From the NCBI GenBank assembly GCA_030834125.1, contig JAURFW010000009.1, positions 1 through 64,000 on the forward strand: DNA of 64,000 nucleotides, in the 5' to 3' direction. This document shows positions 14,892 through 24,899 of the stretch, in pieces (position 1 is the first letter of the stretch; every line of letters begins with the position of its first letter). The position numbers and the translations under genes are program-made. The notes under the pieces are model-generated. The model worked only from the letters and a program-made list of their open reading frames with translations. It did not search any database and was not told where the DNA came from. This DNA comes from Bacteroidota bacterium. GTDB lineage: Bacteria; Bacteroidota; Bacteroidia; NS11-12g; UBA955.

Positions 14892-17800
14892 TCAGCAATA
14901 AATTCCTGAATTTTTTCTTTGTAATAAGAGTTAAATTCGGGGATTGGCTTGCGCAATTTTTCTAATTCTAACTTTTTCTTTTTCATTTCTTGAATCATAG
15001 TATGAGGGATTACAGCCCGCTTTTCTGTTCCTGCAGAGGACTCTCTTTTTTCTTCTTCACCTTGTTTACGCTGTGCTTTTTCATGTTCAAGTAAACGCGT
15101 TAATATTTCTTGTTGTCGTTCAACTGTTTTAGTGTTTAATTCTTGATTTATTATATCCCGTTCTTGTTGCTCCATTAAATCTTCCATCTCACTCAACTGT
15201 TTTGAAGCACCACTATTACCATTTTTAAGTGCTTCTTTTTTCAATTCAGCAATTTGTCTTCTCAGTTGTTCCTGCATAAGAGCAATTTCCACATACTCTT
15301 TACTTAATTCTCTTCCTCCTTTACCATCCTTCTGATCAGATTGTTTGTTACCTTGATTTCCAGATTTCCCATCATTTGAAGATTCACCTGTTTTTCCATC
15401 TCCGCTTTGTTTACCTTCTCCTTTTTTCTTCCCTTGCTGCCCTTTTTGTTGCTGTTGAAGTTGTTGTAATCGTTCTCCCAAAGATTCTTGTGATTCCGAT
15501 AACTTACTTCCTTGGCCTTTCTTTCCCTGTTTACCTTGTGAATTTGGATTAGAACATGATTTTAAGTTTTTTGAATTCTGCTTACTTTGCTGAGACATTT
15601 TTTGCTGAACGTTTTTCAAACTCTCCATTAACATAACGGCCAAATTATTAAATCCAGTCATCACATACTGCTCTTCCATAGCTGATCTAGTAACATCTCT
15701 GACTTTTAAACTTGCAATGGCATCTTCCATTCGGTTGTTAATCTCATCCATTTCCCTAGTTACCAAATCCGATACCATTGGCTGTCTTTTTGCAAGTGCC
15801 CTTAAACTATCTTCAATACCTAAACTTAGGTCACGTAAATTGATTTGCTGCTTGTTTAGGTCTAATACTTTAGGATTGTCTGATTTTAATAATTTCAGCT
15901 CTGTAAATACCTTTTCCTGACGATGAGAAACCTCAATTAAATTCTCTAACAAAGATCTAAGCGACTCCATATCTTCAGAGTTACGTTGTTCTTTTGCTTT
16001 GGAAAGCGACTCCTCCATTTTATCTTTTGCTTTCTCCATTTCTTCTGCCGCTTTCTTTTGATTGTCCGAAGATTGTTGATTTTGCTTCTTTTGTAAATTC
16101 TGTTCAGCCTCTGTTGATTCCTTTTGAGCTTCATGAATCTCCGAGTCCCCCATTTCCAATTTCATGGGATCATTTAACTCTTTATTGAGCTCTTGTAATT
16201 TCTCTGCTTGTTCTTTAATATTCTCTAGTTCTTTATTTTGAGACTGCAATTCTTCACTGATTTTTTCTACATCTTCTTTCTTTGCTTCTTTCGTTCTCTC
16301 CGATAATTCCTTCTCTTTTTCAATCCATTCATTCATTCGCTCTGATTGCTCCTTTATCCCTTCCTCCAATTGTAATTCCTTCAATTGCTCTTTTAATGCA
16401 TCTATCTCATCTTCTTGCGACTTAAACGCTCTATTCATCTGGTTCATTTTCCTCTGAACATCTTCTTTAGGAGCATTCTTTTTAAGCAATTCATTTAACT
16501 CTTTCATGAGTTTTTCAAGCTCTGGATCTTTGAGTCTATCCATTCGATCATTTAGGTCTTTTTTACGTTTTTCTATCTCAGGATCTTTTGAAATACTTTT
16601 TTCTTTATTTAATGCCTGCTGCTTTTTTACAGACTTTTCTAATTTATTCAGTTGCTCTTTTTGCTCGTTCATCCAATCCTTGATTTTTGATTTACTTTCA
16701 AAACTCAGCTGTTTAGACTGGCTCAACTTTCTATCAATCTCTTGACTTTGTTTTCTTAATTTTTCGGATTGACTTTGAAATTTCGAAAACTGTTCCTGCA
16801 TTTTCGAAAGTTCCGATTGTTTTTCAATAGCTTTTTCCGATTCTGTTTTTATTCGAATGCTAAGTTCATCCGAATAGGTCACTTTTGAACCGCGAATGGC
16901 ATCATTATCCCAAACACCTACTCTAACTCTGTAGTCTTTCCCTACAAAAAGCCCCAATTTTATTAAATCGATTGTATTAATTATTTCACATTCTGTACCC
17001 GTTAGTTTTTTAAACTCAACAACATTTGTGAAATTTGCGGAATCAACAGTTGTCCATTCTAATGTGGCCCTTGTTAATCCATAATCGTCTGAAGCAAAAC
17101 CTACAACATGCAATGACAGCTGAGTTACGCTATCAAGATCCAACGCGGCATTAATTTTTGGGGAAGCATCTTCTATTGAATTTAAAACCGCTTTGTAATA
17201 TGCCTTAAGCCCTTTTTCACCATTTAAAACGGCTGACATTGTATCGTCTGAATTTAACTGATAACTCCATTGCCATGAATTACCATTATTTTCAATTTTT
17301 CCCGAGGTATTATTTGATTTCCAAGAGCCTCTTCTAGCATTTTCTCCAGAAAATGACCACCTAAGTTTAGTACCTGTAGGGACTTTAATTATTTGAAATG
17401 GATCTATGATTTCAGACTTTTTTCTAATGTATTTTGGAAATACAGCTTGAAGTTGAATATCACTCCATTTGGGCTTATTTACAACCCTCAATGTATAACT
17501 TTCACTAAGAAAATCACCAGCTTGAAAATGAATTTGAGTAGTCCTTTTAATATTGGATAATTCAGTGTAAAATTCACCAACTCCCATTTTCTGCATGGGT
17601 ATGTCCCTACCATCAATAAATAAATTAACACTAGTAGGTAAAATATCTCCCGCCGTTTTTAATCTTAAGGGGAATTCTTCACCCTCAACCAATACTAATT
17701 CATCTTCCTCAAGAATAAAGTGAAAAGGTGCTACTTTAGGAAAAATTCTTGAGTAGTTTAAAATTCTATCGCTGGCTGATGCCAATTTTTGTGAATCAAA

Positions 17801-18310
17801 AACTCCCCATATTCCTAATAAAACTAAAAAAACGCCGAATCTAAATAGTTGATTCTTGAATGCTTTTTTATTCAAAGCTCCTAAAAATTGAAATTTTCGT
17901 AGCGAATTGGTTTTTTGCTTTATACTATTTAATAGCAGGGCATTATCCGAAGTGGATAGTTTCTGCTCCAACTCCAATAAATTTTGTAATTTATCACTAA
18001 TTTCCGAGTAATGAGAACCAATAATCTTGGAAGCTTCAATGAGGCTCATTCTCTTAATAATTTTGAATGCTTTTAACACTGGCAGAATAAACTGCTTCCC
18101 AAGAATTACAAGAGTAATTAATAACCAAGTATAAAAGAATACGCCCCTCCAAAATGAGCTCAACCATCCGTAATACTCAAAATAATTGAAGAGGTAAGCA
18201 ATTACCACAACTTCCACCAAGCCCAATAGTAAACCTCTTAAGGCATTTCGCAAATAATACGTTTGGATAAATTTATCCAATTCCAGTTTTATTTCGATAA
18301 CACCTCCCAT
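14888..18310 (-). CDS. DUF4175 family coiled-coil membrane protein
   Basis: 1140 residues, matching the large DUF4175 proteins of Bacteroidota. The N-terminus has two hydrophobic helices (about 24-44 and 57-76) and a third near 158-173; a beta-rich extracytoplasmic section follows (about 200-485). The rest is dominated by long Lys/Glu/Gln-rich coiled coils (about 485-790), a Met/Gln segment (YVMTGFNNLAVMLMESL near 890), a low-complexity Gly/Gln/Lys/Ser stretch (about 920-1000) and a final charged helix. Function is unknown; the design suggests a membrane-anchored scaffold. ATG at 18310 is used; the codon before it is TTG. A -7 box lies seven bases upstream. Confidence 0.85.
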   Translation of the reverse strand: MGGVIEIKLELDKFIQTYYLRNALRGLLLGLVEVVVIAYLFNYFEYYGWLSSFWRGVFFYTWLLITLVILGKQFILPVLKAFKIIKRMSLIEASKIIGSHYSEISDKLQNLLELEQKLSTSDNALLLNSIKQKTNSLRKFQFLGALNKKAFKNQLFRFGVFLVLLGIWGVFDSQKLASASDRILNYSRIFPKVAPFHFILEEDELVLVEGEEFPLRLKTAGDILPTSVNLFIDGRDIPMQKMGVGEFYTELSNIKRTTQIHFQAGDFLSESYTLRVVNKPKWSDIQLQAVFPKYIRKKSEIIDPFQIIKVPTGTKLRWSFSGENARRGSWKSNNTSGKIENNGNSWQWSYQLNSDDTMSAVLNGEKGLKAYYKAVLNSIEDASPKINAALDLDSVTQLSLHVVGFASDDYGLTRATLEWTTVDSANFTNVVEFKKLTGTECEIINTIDLIKLGLFVGKDYRVRVGVWDNDAIRGSKVTYSDELSIRIKTESEKAIEKQSELSKMQEQFSKFQSQSEKLRKQSQEIDRKLSQSKQLSFESKSKIKDWMNEQKEQLNKLEKSVKKQQALNKEKSISKDPEIEKRKKDLNDRMDRLKDPELEKLMKELNELLKKNAPKEDVQRKMNQMNRAFKSQEDEIDALKEQLKELQLEEGIKEQSERMNEWIEKEKELSERTKEAKKEDVEKISEELQSQNKELENIKEQAEKLQELNKELNDPMKLEMGDSEIHEAQKESTEAEQNLQKKQNQQSSDNQKKAAEEMEKAKDKMEESLSKAKEQRNSEDMESLRSLLENLIEVSHRQEKVFTELKLLKSDNPKVLDLNKQQINLRDLSLGIEDSLRALAKRQPMVSDLVTREMDEINNRMEDAIASLKVRDVTRSAMEEQYVMTGFNNLAVMLMESLKNVQQKMSQQSKQNSKNLKSCSNPNSQGKQGKKGQGSKLSESQESLGERLQQLQQQQKGQQGKKKGEGKQSGDGKTGESSNDGKSGNQGNKQSDQKDGKGGRELSKEYVEIALMQEQLRRQIAELKKEALKNGNSGASKQLSEMEDLMEQQERDIINQELNTKTVERQQEILTRLLEHEKAQRKQGEEEKRESSAGTEKRAVIPHTMIQEMKKKKLELEKLRKPIPEFNSYYKEKIQEFIAD

Positions 18311-18317
18311 CAACTAC

Positions 18318-18325
18318 CAAAAATA
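18318..18325 (-). promoter_or_regulatory. Putative -7 element (TATTTTTG) of the DUF4175 gene
   Basis: Perfect TAnnTTTG on the minus strand seven bases before the ATG at 18310; no clear -33 element. Confidence 0.45.
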
Positions 18326-18365
18326 ATTAATTGATGGTAATTGTCCTTTGAATTCGTCGAAATAT

Positions 18366-19091
18366 TTAAGCGTTTATTAAGCGATCAATAATTATAGCAG
18401 TTGCTATTCCAGCGTTTAGAGATTCGGCTTTGCCAATTCGAGGTATTGTTATTTTACGAGTAATGTGTTGCAAGTTTTCTTCCCTAATTCCATGCGACTC
18501 TGAACCAATAACAAGTAATGACTTTTTAGAATTATCAATACTCGAATTATACAAACTTTCTCCATTTAGCAAGGAACCAAAAACCTCATTTGCCTCTGGA
18601 GTCAGTTTCTCTAAGTCCTTGATAATGGGTATAACCCTTAGAAAAGAACCCATAGTGCCCGAGATACACTTTGAATTATAGAAGTCTACGCAATCGGGTG
18701 ATAGGAAAATTTGGTCTAAACCATACCAATCTGCAACTCGAATAATAGTACCTAAATTTCCAGGATCTGAAATTCCGTCCAAAAATAAATTCAGTCCTTT
18801 TTTTAATGATAAATCAAGTGGTTTGGGAATTCCGGTTACCGCTAAAATTCCAGCAGGAGTATCGAATTGACTGACTTTTTTATAATCCGATTCAGAAACT
18901 ATATCTAAAAGATCACTGTGAGGGTTGTCTAATAATTCGGGATTTGTGGCAATTATTTTAGTTATATCCCAATCGCTGTGGAATAATTCATTCACTGATT
19001 TTCGACCTTCAACCACAAATAGACCATATTTTTGTCTGAATTTATTCAGTTTTAGTGAAGTAATCTTTTTAAGTTCTGCCTGAGATGCCAT
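18366..19091 (-). CDS. TrmH/SpoU family RNA 2'-O-methyltransferase
   Basis: 241 residues with a substrate-binding N-terminal domain (about 1-90, RQKYGLFVVEGRKSVNEL) and a C-terminal SPOUT knot domain. The three SpoU motifs are present: LDGISDPGNLGTIIRVADW, the IGSESHGI segment and IPRIGKAESLNAGIATAI. It methylates ribose in rRNA or tRNA with S-adenosylmethionine; which nucleotide cannot be read from the sequence. Its ATG overlaps the start codon of divergent tamL by seven bases, a pairing often seen in this phylum. Confidence 0.9.
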   Translation of the reverse strand: MASQAELKKITSLKLNKFRQKYGLFVVEGRKSVNELFHSDWDITKIIATNPELLDNPHSDLLDIVSESDYKKVSQFDTPAGILAVTGIPKPLDLSLKKGLNLFLDGISDPGNLGTIIRVADWYGLDQIFLSPDCVDFYNSKCISGTMGSFLRVIPIIKDLEKLTPEANEVFGSLLNGESLYNSSIDNSKKSLLVIGSESHGIREENLQHITRKITIPRIGKAESLNAGIATAIIIDRLINA

Positions 19092-21463
19092 CGATAAAGT
19101 ACAAATATCTCATTTTTTTTAAACACGCATGGATTGGGGTTATACTAATTTCATTATTTGGTATTAGCTGCGGAGTAAGAAAAGTTATTCCTGAAGGCAA
19201 ACAACTCTTAAAGTTAAATAAATTAGTAGTTAACGACGGTAAAGTAAAAAGTTCTGAACTAAAAGCTCAAATATTACATAGAACAAATAAAAGGGTCTTA
19301 TTTAATAGACTTCCAGTCTTTTTATGGATTTATGCTCTTGGTACAAGCAATAAACATCCCGAATTAAATGATTCTATACCATGGAGAATACGATTCAGAG
19401 ATGAATTAGGAGAAGCACCTGTTATTTATAATGAACAATTAGTAAAATTATCTGCTGAAAACATCACAAATTATATGGTAAATCGAGGGTATTTTGATGC
19501 ATATTGTGATTATAAAGTTGAACTTGGAAAAAGAAAAGCCAAAGTAAAATATATTGCAAATCTTAAACATCCTTACACAATTAATGATGTCAGTTTTGAA
19601 GCCCCAGACTCTTCATTAATATTACTTCTAAAATTATTTCATTCAAAAATTGAACCATTACAAACGGGTCAGTTTTGCAATCTTAATGCTATCAATGAAT
19701 CACGTGAAAAACTAAGTACTTTTTTTCGAGATTCAGGATATTTCAACATTTCAAGAGAGTCTTTCCGATATGAAATTGATACCTTTCGAAGTCAACGAAA
19801 AGGTTCCATTAAAATTATTCTAACTAGTAACATTGAAAACCAATCTATTGATAAATTTGTGTTTGGCCCGATAAAAGTTGACTTCGAAACAAACCCACTT
19901 TACTTAAATAGACTCTATTACCCCGACACAATTAAATATCCAGGCTTACAGATAAATTCAAATCGATATCCCTTAAATGGTCGGGTTATAAAATCTATAT
20001 TATCTATAGATTCAGGCAATTATTTTTCTGAATCTAAATGGGCTGAAACATACAGGAGATTAGTTGATTTGGGTATTTTTAGTTCAGTTGAAATACAAGG
20101 TATTCCTGACTTTAATGACAAAAAAATTGACCCAATAATTAAACTTAAAACCAGTCCAAGATTAAGTTTCACTGCAGAACCACAAATACTTTACAGCCCT
20201 CAAGGAAGTTCTGGTTTAAATCTTCAAACATCAACACAACGAAGTTTCGGTTTAGCCGGTATTTTATCATTTATGAATAAAAATGTATTCGGTAATGGAG
20301 AACTTTTTAAATTATCGAGTATTACTTCTTACGAGGCCATATTCAAACGAGATGATATTACTGACATATTTACGGGAATACAACAAGGTATATTAGCAAC
20401 ACTTAAACTCCCGCGTTACAGTTTCATGGAACGCTTGGATCGTGAAAACCAATATGACCAACAGAGTACTCTTTTCTCTTTTAGTTATCAATTTGAGAAA
20501 AATCAGAATTTCACTAGAAGTTCGATGCCTGCATCTATGACTCTACAATTCAGAAAAGATAATTTTAGTTGGTACTATACTCCTGCTGAAATAAGTTACA
20601 ATCGAAATATAATTGATCCTGCCTTTTTACCTCAGCTTCCAGCACTTGATCAAGACTTTGTATTACGAGTTTTTACTGATCAAATTATTACACCCACAAA
20701 AATTGGATTTGTTTATGCGAATAATCAAACAAAGCCAGGACAACTTAGTAGTTTTGTCCGCATGGGTATCGAAACCAGTGGTAATTGGCATAGAGCTTCA
20801 AGATATTTATTCGAACCAAACTATGTTTCAGATTCCAGTTATAAATTTTTAGGAGTAAACTATTTTCAATACTCAAAGTTTGAAGCAGAGCTGAGATTTA
20901 AACAAAATATTGATGAATTAAATAGTATAGCTTTTCGAATTAATTCCGGCATTGCCATTCCTTATGGAAATAGTTCATTAATACCATATGATAAAAGATA
21001 TTTTATTGGTGGATCAAATAGTTTGAGGGCTTGGCAACCTAGAACACTAGGTCCTGGGAATACCCCTAGAAGTGTGACTTCAATCTTAGATAAATCAGGT
21101 GAGTTTCTTCTTGAATTAAATATGGAATACCGGTTCACTATTATAAGAAAGCTCTTGGAAAGTGCAATCTTTTTGGATGCTGGAAACATTTGGAATTTAA
21201 GTAGGATCTCCACTTCAAACCCTGATTATGGCGTTTTACATTCCAATACTTTTTTAAGCGAAGTAGCATTGAATACGGGTATTGGTTTTAGGTTTGATTT
21301 AGGAATTTTCTTGTTTAGACTAGATTGGGGATGGCCGCTGAGAGACCCCAGTTTAGCTTTGAATCAGCGGTGGATTTTATCTGAAAGTATCAATAATTCA
21401 ACTCTCTCGAAATATTTCTTTGATGAAACTGCTATTGCTATTGGAATTGGGTATCCATTTTAA
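19085..21463 (+). CDS. tamL: TamL-type BamA/TamA family outer-membrane lipoprotein
   Basis: 792 residues. After a hydrophobic leader comes C29 and the motif GVRKVIPEGKQLL, the usual N-terminus of TamL, the lipidated TamA variant of Bacteroidota. The middle (about 45-370) holds POTRA-like repeats (for example TINDVSFEAPDSSL and SGNYFSESKWAETYRRLVDLGIFSSVEI), and the C-terminal half (about 370-792) is a 16-strand Omp85 barrel with the conserved GGSNSLRAWQPRTLGPG loop and terminal aromatic IGYPF. It would insert a subset of outer-membrane proteins with TamB, whose gene is not here. The residue at -3 of the lipobox is Gly, slightly atypical. The start overlaps that of the divergent methyltransferase. 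Confidence 0.82.
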   Translation: MPSIKYKYLIFFKHAWIGVILISLFGISCGVRKVIPEGKQLLKLNKLVVNDGKVKSSELKAQILHRTNKRVLFNRLPVFLWIYALGTSNKHPELNDSIPWRIRFRDELGEAPVIYNEQLVKLSAENITNYMVNRGYFDAYCDYKVELGKRKAKVKYIANLKHPYTINDVSFEAPDSSLILLLKLFHSKIEPLQTGQFCNLNAINESREKLSTFFRDSGYFNISRESFRYEIDTFRSQRKGSIKIILTSNIENQSIDKFVFGPIKVDFETNPLYLNRLYYPDTIKYPGLQINSNRYPLNGRVIKSILSIDSGNYFSESKWAETYRRLVDLGIFSSVEIQGIPDFNDKKIDPIIKLKTSPRLSFTAEPQILYSPQGSSGLNLQTSTQRSFGLAGILSFMNKNVFGNGELFKLSSITSYEAIFKRDDITDIFTGIQQGILATLKLPRYSFMERLDRENQYDQQSTLFSFSYQFEKNQNFTRSSMPASMTLQFRKDNFSWYYTPAEISYNRNIIDPAFLPQLPALDQDFVLRVFTDQIITPTKIGFVYANNQTKPGQLSSFVRMGIETSGNWHRASRYLFEPNYVSDSSYKFLGVNYFQYSKFEAELRFKQNIDELNSIAFRINSGIAIPYGNSSLIPYDKRYFIGGSNSLRAWQPRTLGPGNTPRSVTSILDKSGEFLLELNMEYRFTIIRKLLESAIFLDAGNIWNLSRISTSNPDYGVLHSNTFLSEVALNTGIGFRFDLGIFLFRLDWGWPLRDPSLALNQRWILSESINNSTLSKYFFDETAIAIGIGYPF

Positions 21464-21472
21464 GTAACTTTG
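21441..21472 (+). promoter_or_regulatory. Promoter of the M48 protease gene inside the end of tamL
   Basis: TTG (21441-21443), 21-base spacer, TAACTTTG (21465-21472). The -7 box ends five bases before the ATG at 21478. The M48 gene can thus be transcribed independently of tamL, with little or no leader. Confidence 0.55.
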
Positions 21473-21477
21473 ATAAA

Positions 21478-22263
21478 ATGAAATCATTAAATAAAGCTCT
21501 GCCAATATTGGTTTCTTTAATATTGTTGAGTTGTGGCGGTTTAACTAAGAAATTTAATGTGTTCCCAGTAGAATCCGACGTACGTTTAGGTTTGCAAGTT
21601 TCACAATCTATAGACAGTCAATATGAGAGTATATTATTAGATAGTTCAAGAAATGTGGACTTATACCGCTATTTATATTCAATACGTGATAGTATTTTAA
21701 AAAATAATCAACTAAAGCATGCAAATGATTTTGCATGGAGAATAAGAATTATTGATGATAGTACGTTGAATGCCTTTTGTACTCCTGGAGGTTACATTTA
21801 CTTCTACACTGGTATTTTAAGGTTTTTAGAGTCGGAGGATGAGTTAGCAGGAGTTATGGGACACGAAATGGCACATGCCGAATTGAGACACAGCACCGAT
21901 GCACTTACTCGGCAATATGGAATACAAATACTAACTGCAATTATGGTTGATTCACAATACAATGATCTAGCCAATATAGCTTCAGGGTTAACACAATTAA
22001 AATATGGCAGAAACGATGAATCAGAATCAGATGAATTTTCTGTTAGATGGCTTTACAATACATCATACAATGCTATAGGTGCCGCTGGGTTTTTCAAAAA
22101 AATCAATGCTCTAGGTGGAAGCGGAACACCAGAATTTCTTAGCACGCATCCCGATCCAGGTAAAAGGATAGAGAATATGGAAAAAATTTGGAAAGAACTA
22201 GGTGGCAAAACCGGTAACACCTATAAGGATAGATACCTCTTGAATACAAGATATATTCGCTAA
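21478..22263 (+). CDS. M48 family metalloprotease, lipoprotein
   Basis: 261 residues. A lipoprotein signal peptide ends in LLSC (C19). The zinc protease motif is H129-E-M-A-H133, with the third ligand expected at the Glu of DESESDEFSVRW near 180; a preceding substrate-strand segment TPGGYIYFYTGIL is typical of BepA/LoiP-like enzymes. In that family the protease degrades or helps mature misassembled outer-membrane proteins, which suits its position 14 bases after tamL. Membrane side cannot be decided; without Asp at +2 (sequence CGGL) outer-membrane attachment is likely. Confidence 0.92.
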   Translation: MKSLNKALPILVSLILLSCGGLTKKFNVFPVESDVRLGLQVSQSIDSQYESILLDSSRNVDLYRYLYSIRDSILKNNQLKHANDFAWRIRIIDDSTLNAFCTPGGYIYFYTGILRFLESEDELAGVMGHEMAHAELRHSTDALTRQYGIQILTAIMVDSQYNDLANIASGLTQLKYGRNDESESDEFSVRWLYNTSYNAIGAAGFFKKINALGGSGTPEFLSTHPDPGKRIENMEKIWKELGGKTGNTYKDRYLLNTRYIR

Positions 22264-22302
22264 TTTACTGCTATACCTTGATAAAAACTAAAAAACGCTG
22301 AA

Positions 22303-24831
22303 TTATTCAGAGTCTTTTGTTTTTTTGGATGCTCTTTTAGCTTTTGCAGAAATAGCTAACTCCTCAGAGCCTACTTTCCAATCTACCTTAAGAGTATCTC
22401 CTTCTTTTAATGTACCTTGAAGTACACGCTCAGCTAGTGGCTCTTCTAGATATTTTTGCAGTGCTCTTTGTAATGGCCTTGCTCCAAAATCTGCATCAAA
22501 ACCCTTGTCTCCTAAAAATTCTTTTGCCTTCTCTGAGATTTCAATCTTATAACCTAAATCCTCAATACGTTTTAACATTCTTGTCATCCTTACATCAAGG
22601 ATCTTAACAATATTCTCTTTGTCTAAAGATTCAAATACGATTACATCATCGATACGATTTAGGAATTCAGGAGAGAAGAACTTCTTTAACTGACCTTCAA
22701 TTACCATTTTTGAATCTCGATCTTTACTTTCTTGTTTGTTATGGGTTCCAAAACCTACACCTGTACCAAATTCTTTTAACTGACGTGAACCAATATTAGA
22801 AGTCATTATAATTACAGTATTTCTGAAATCAATTTTTCTTCCATTAGAATCAGTCATAAATCCTTCATCTAATGCTTGTAACATTAAATTGAATACATCG
22901 GGATGTGCTTTTTCTACCTCATCAAATAATACAACTGAATACGGCTTACGTCGAACTTTTTCAGTTAACAAACCACCTTCTTCATATCCCACGTAGCCTG
23001 GAGGAGCTCCAACAAGTCTGCTCACAGCAAACTTCTCCATGTACTCACTCATATCAATTCTTATCAATGCATCGTCTGCATCAAAAAGAAACTCACTTAG
23101 TGTCTTAGCTAATTCGGTTTTACCAACACCAGTTGGGCCTAAGAAAATAAATGAACCTATTGGTCTATTTGGTTCTTTGAAACCTGCTCTAGTTCTCTGT
23201 ATTGTTTTTGACAATTTCTGAACTGCATTATCTTGTCCGATAACCCTTTGCTTTAAAGTATCAGACATGTGCAATAATCTTTTACTTTCATCTTCTCCCA
23301 TTCGTTTAACTGGGATTCCGGTTATCATAGATATGACAGAAGCAATATCTTCTTCAGATACAGAATAACGCTCATTTTTGGATTTATCTTCCCATTCGGT
23401 TTTAGCAACTTCTAGTTCTTCCAAAAGTCGTTTTTCCTTATCTCTAAGTTTAGCCGCTTCTTCGAAATTTTGACTTTTAACAACTTTATTTTTTTCAGTT
23501 TTTATCTCTTCAATTTTTCCTTCCAAGTCAACAATTTCAGTAGGAACATGAATATTCGAAATATGCACGCGAGCACCGGCCTCATCCAAAATATCTATTG
23601 CTTTGTCTGGAAGATGCCTGTCACTCATGTATCGTTCCGATAAATCTACACATGCTTTAATTGCTTCACTAGAATAATTTACGCTGTGGTGATCTTCGTA
23701 CTTACCTTTGATATTATGAAGTATTTCTATAGTTTCTTCCGGACTTGCAGGTTGAATGAGAACCATTTGAAAACGACGTTCCAAGGCACCATCTTTTTCA
23801 ATATACTGGCGATATTCATCCAGCGTTGTTGCTCCAATACATTGAATTTCACCTTTTGCCAATGCCGGCTTAAACATATTTGAAGCATCTAGCGACCCTG
23901 ATGCACCACCAGCTCCAACAATAGTATGTATTTCGTCAATAAATAAAATTACATCTTCTGCTTTCTCGAGTTCCATCATAAGCGCTTTCATACGTTCTTC
24001 AAACTGACCTCGGTATTTAGTTCCAGCCACCATACTTGCCAAATCTAAACTTACCACTCGTTTATTGAATAGAACACGAGAAACTTTACGTTGCATAATT
24101 CGTAATGCTAAACCCTCGGCAATGGCAGTTTTCCCAACTCCTGGCTCTCCAATAAGGACAGGGTTATTTTTCTTTCTACGTGAAAGAATTTGACTTACCC
24201 TTTCAATTTCTTTTTCACGACCAACGATCGGATCGAGTTTACCATCTTCGGCAGCCTTAGTGAGATCTCTTCCGAAATTATCCAGTACTGGTGTTTTAGA
24301 TTTTGCTTTACTTTTTGCTGTTTGAGATCTTTTCTCTTCTTTGTAATATTCTTCAGGCGTTTCACCCTCATCGCTACTCATTTCATTTCGAATACCTTCA
24401 ACCCCTTCTTCTAAAGCGGACTTGAAGACATCGTAAGTAATCCCATATTGTGACAAAACTTTAGATGCAACGTTATCTTCATCTCGTAGGATTGATAATA
24501 ATAAATGTTCAGTGCCTATAAGATCAGTTTTGAATATTTTAGCCTCTAGATAAGTTATCTTCAATGCTTTTTCCGCTTGTTTTGTTAAAGGAATATTACC
24601 CAAATTTGTATTTTTTGAAGCGGTACTTCTAATACTATCTTCTATGCTCTTTTTCAAGCGAAGTGCATCAACATCCAACATTAGGAGATTCTTAAATGCC
24701 TTACCGTCCCCCTCTCTAACAATTCCTAAAAGCAGATGTTCACAACCGATGTAGTCATGACCCAAGCGTATAGCTTCTTCCCTACTATATTGTATTACCT
24801 CCTTTACTCGTGGCGAAAATTTTGCTTCCAT
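22303..24831 (-). CDS. clpC: ATP-dependent Clp protease ATPase subunit, ClpC type
   Basis: 842-residue Hsp100 unfoldase. Two Clp_N repeats (2-145), first AAA+ module with Walker A GEPGVGKT (228-235) and Walker B VILFIDEIH (294-302), a UVR-containing middle domain (about 425-475, NFEEAAKLRDKEKRLL) and the second AAA+ module with GPTGVGKT (565-572) and VVLFDEVEK (633-641). The tripeptide VGF in GTGVGFGTHN is the expected ClpP-docking loop, so it should feed ClpP. The UVR motif and middle-domain length mark ClpC rather than ClpA or ClpB. A Lys/Ser-rich tail closes the protein. Normal length. Confidence 0.94.
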   Translation of the reverse strand: MEAKFSPRVKEVIQYSREEAIRLGHDYIGCEHLLLGIVREGDGKAFKNLLMLDVDALRLKKSIEDSIRSTASKNTNLGNIPLTKQAEKALKITYLEAKIFKTDLIGTEHLLLSILRDEDNVASKVLSQYGITYDVFKSALEEGVEGIRNEMSSDEGETPEEYYKEEKRSQTAKSKAKSKTPVLDNFGRDLTKAAEDGKLDPIVGREKEIERVSQILSRRKKNNPVLIGEPGVGKTAIAEGLALRIMQRKVSRVLFNKRVVSLDLASMVAGTKYRGQFEERMKALMMELEKAEDVILFIDEIHTIVGAGGASGSLDASNMFKPALAKGEIQCIGATTLDEYRQYIEKDGALERRFQMVLIQPASPEETIEILHNIKGKYEDHHSVNYSSEAIKACVDLSERYMSDRHLPDKAIDILDEAGARVHISNIHVPTEIVDLEGKIEEIKTEKNKVVKSQNFEEAAKLRDKEKRLLEELEVAKTEWEDKSKNERYSVSEEDIASVISMITGIPVKRMGEDESKRLLHMSDTLKQRVIGQDNAVQKLSKTIQRTRAGFKEPNRPIGSFIFLGPTGVGKTELAKTLSEFLFDADDALIRIDMSEYMEKFAVSRLVGAPPGYVGYEEGGLLTEKVRRKPYSVVLFDEVEKAHPDVFNLMLQALDEGFMTDSNGRKIDFRNTVIIMTSNIGSRQLKEFGTGVGFGTHNKQESKDRDSKMVIEGQLKKFFSPEFLNRIDDVIVFESLDKENIVKILDVRMTRMLKRIEDLGYKIEISEKAKEFLGDKGFDADFGARPLQRALQKYLEEPLAERVLQGTLKEGDTLKVDWKVGSEELAISAKAKRASKKTKDSE

Positions 24832-24842
24832 AGTATTACTAA

Positions 24843-24850
24843 CAAATATA
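24843..24850 (-). promoter_or_regulatory. Putative -7 promoter element of clpC (TATATTTG)
   Basis: Perfect TAnnTTTG on the minus strand, 11 bases before the clpC ATG; predicted leader about 5 bases. I see no CtsR- or HrcA-like operator beside it. Confidence 0.5.
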
Positions 24851-24890
24851 AGTCAATTAATGCTGAGAAATATTATGGTTTATCCCATGT

Positions 24891-24899
24891 TGTGGATAA
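24891..24899 (-). promoter_or_regulatory. Consensus DnaA box in the clpC-dnaB gap
   Basis: TTATCCACA on the minus strand is the classical high-affinity DnaA 9-mer. The 247-base, strongly A/T-rich gap also has TTGTGCACA (25026-25034, minus strand), one mismatch from TTATNCACA, and the weaker TTATCCCAT at 24880-24888. The sites could let DnaA control dnaB or clpC; two or three boxes are too few to call an origin. Confidence 0.45.

Noticed and set aside
15717-16745. Several plus-strand frames rich in Ser, Phe and Leu within the DUF4175 gene
   Set aside because: They are the complement of Lys/Glu-rich coiled-coil codons and show no protein signature.
22298-22310. Small palindrome CTGAATTATTCAG at the end of clpC as a terminator
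   Set aside because: The loop is a single base and no T tract follows, so it is unlikely to terminate transcription.
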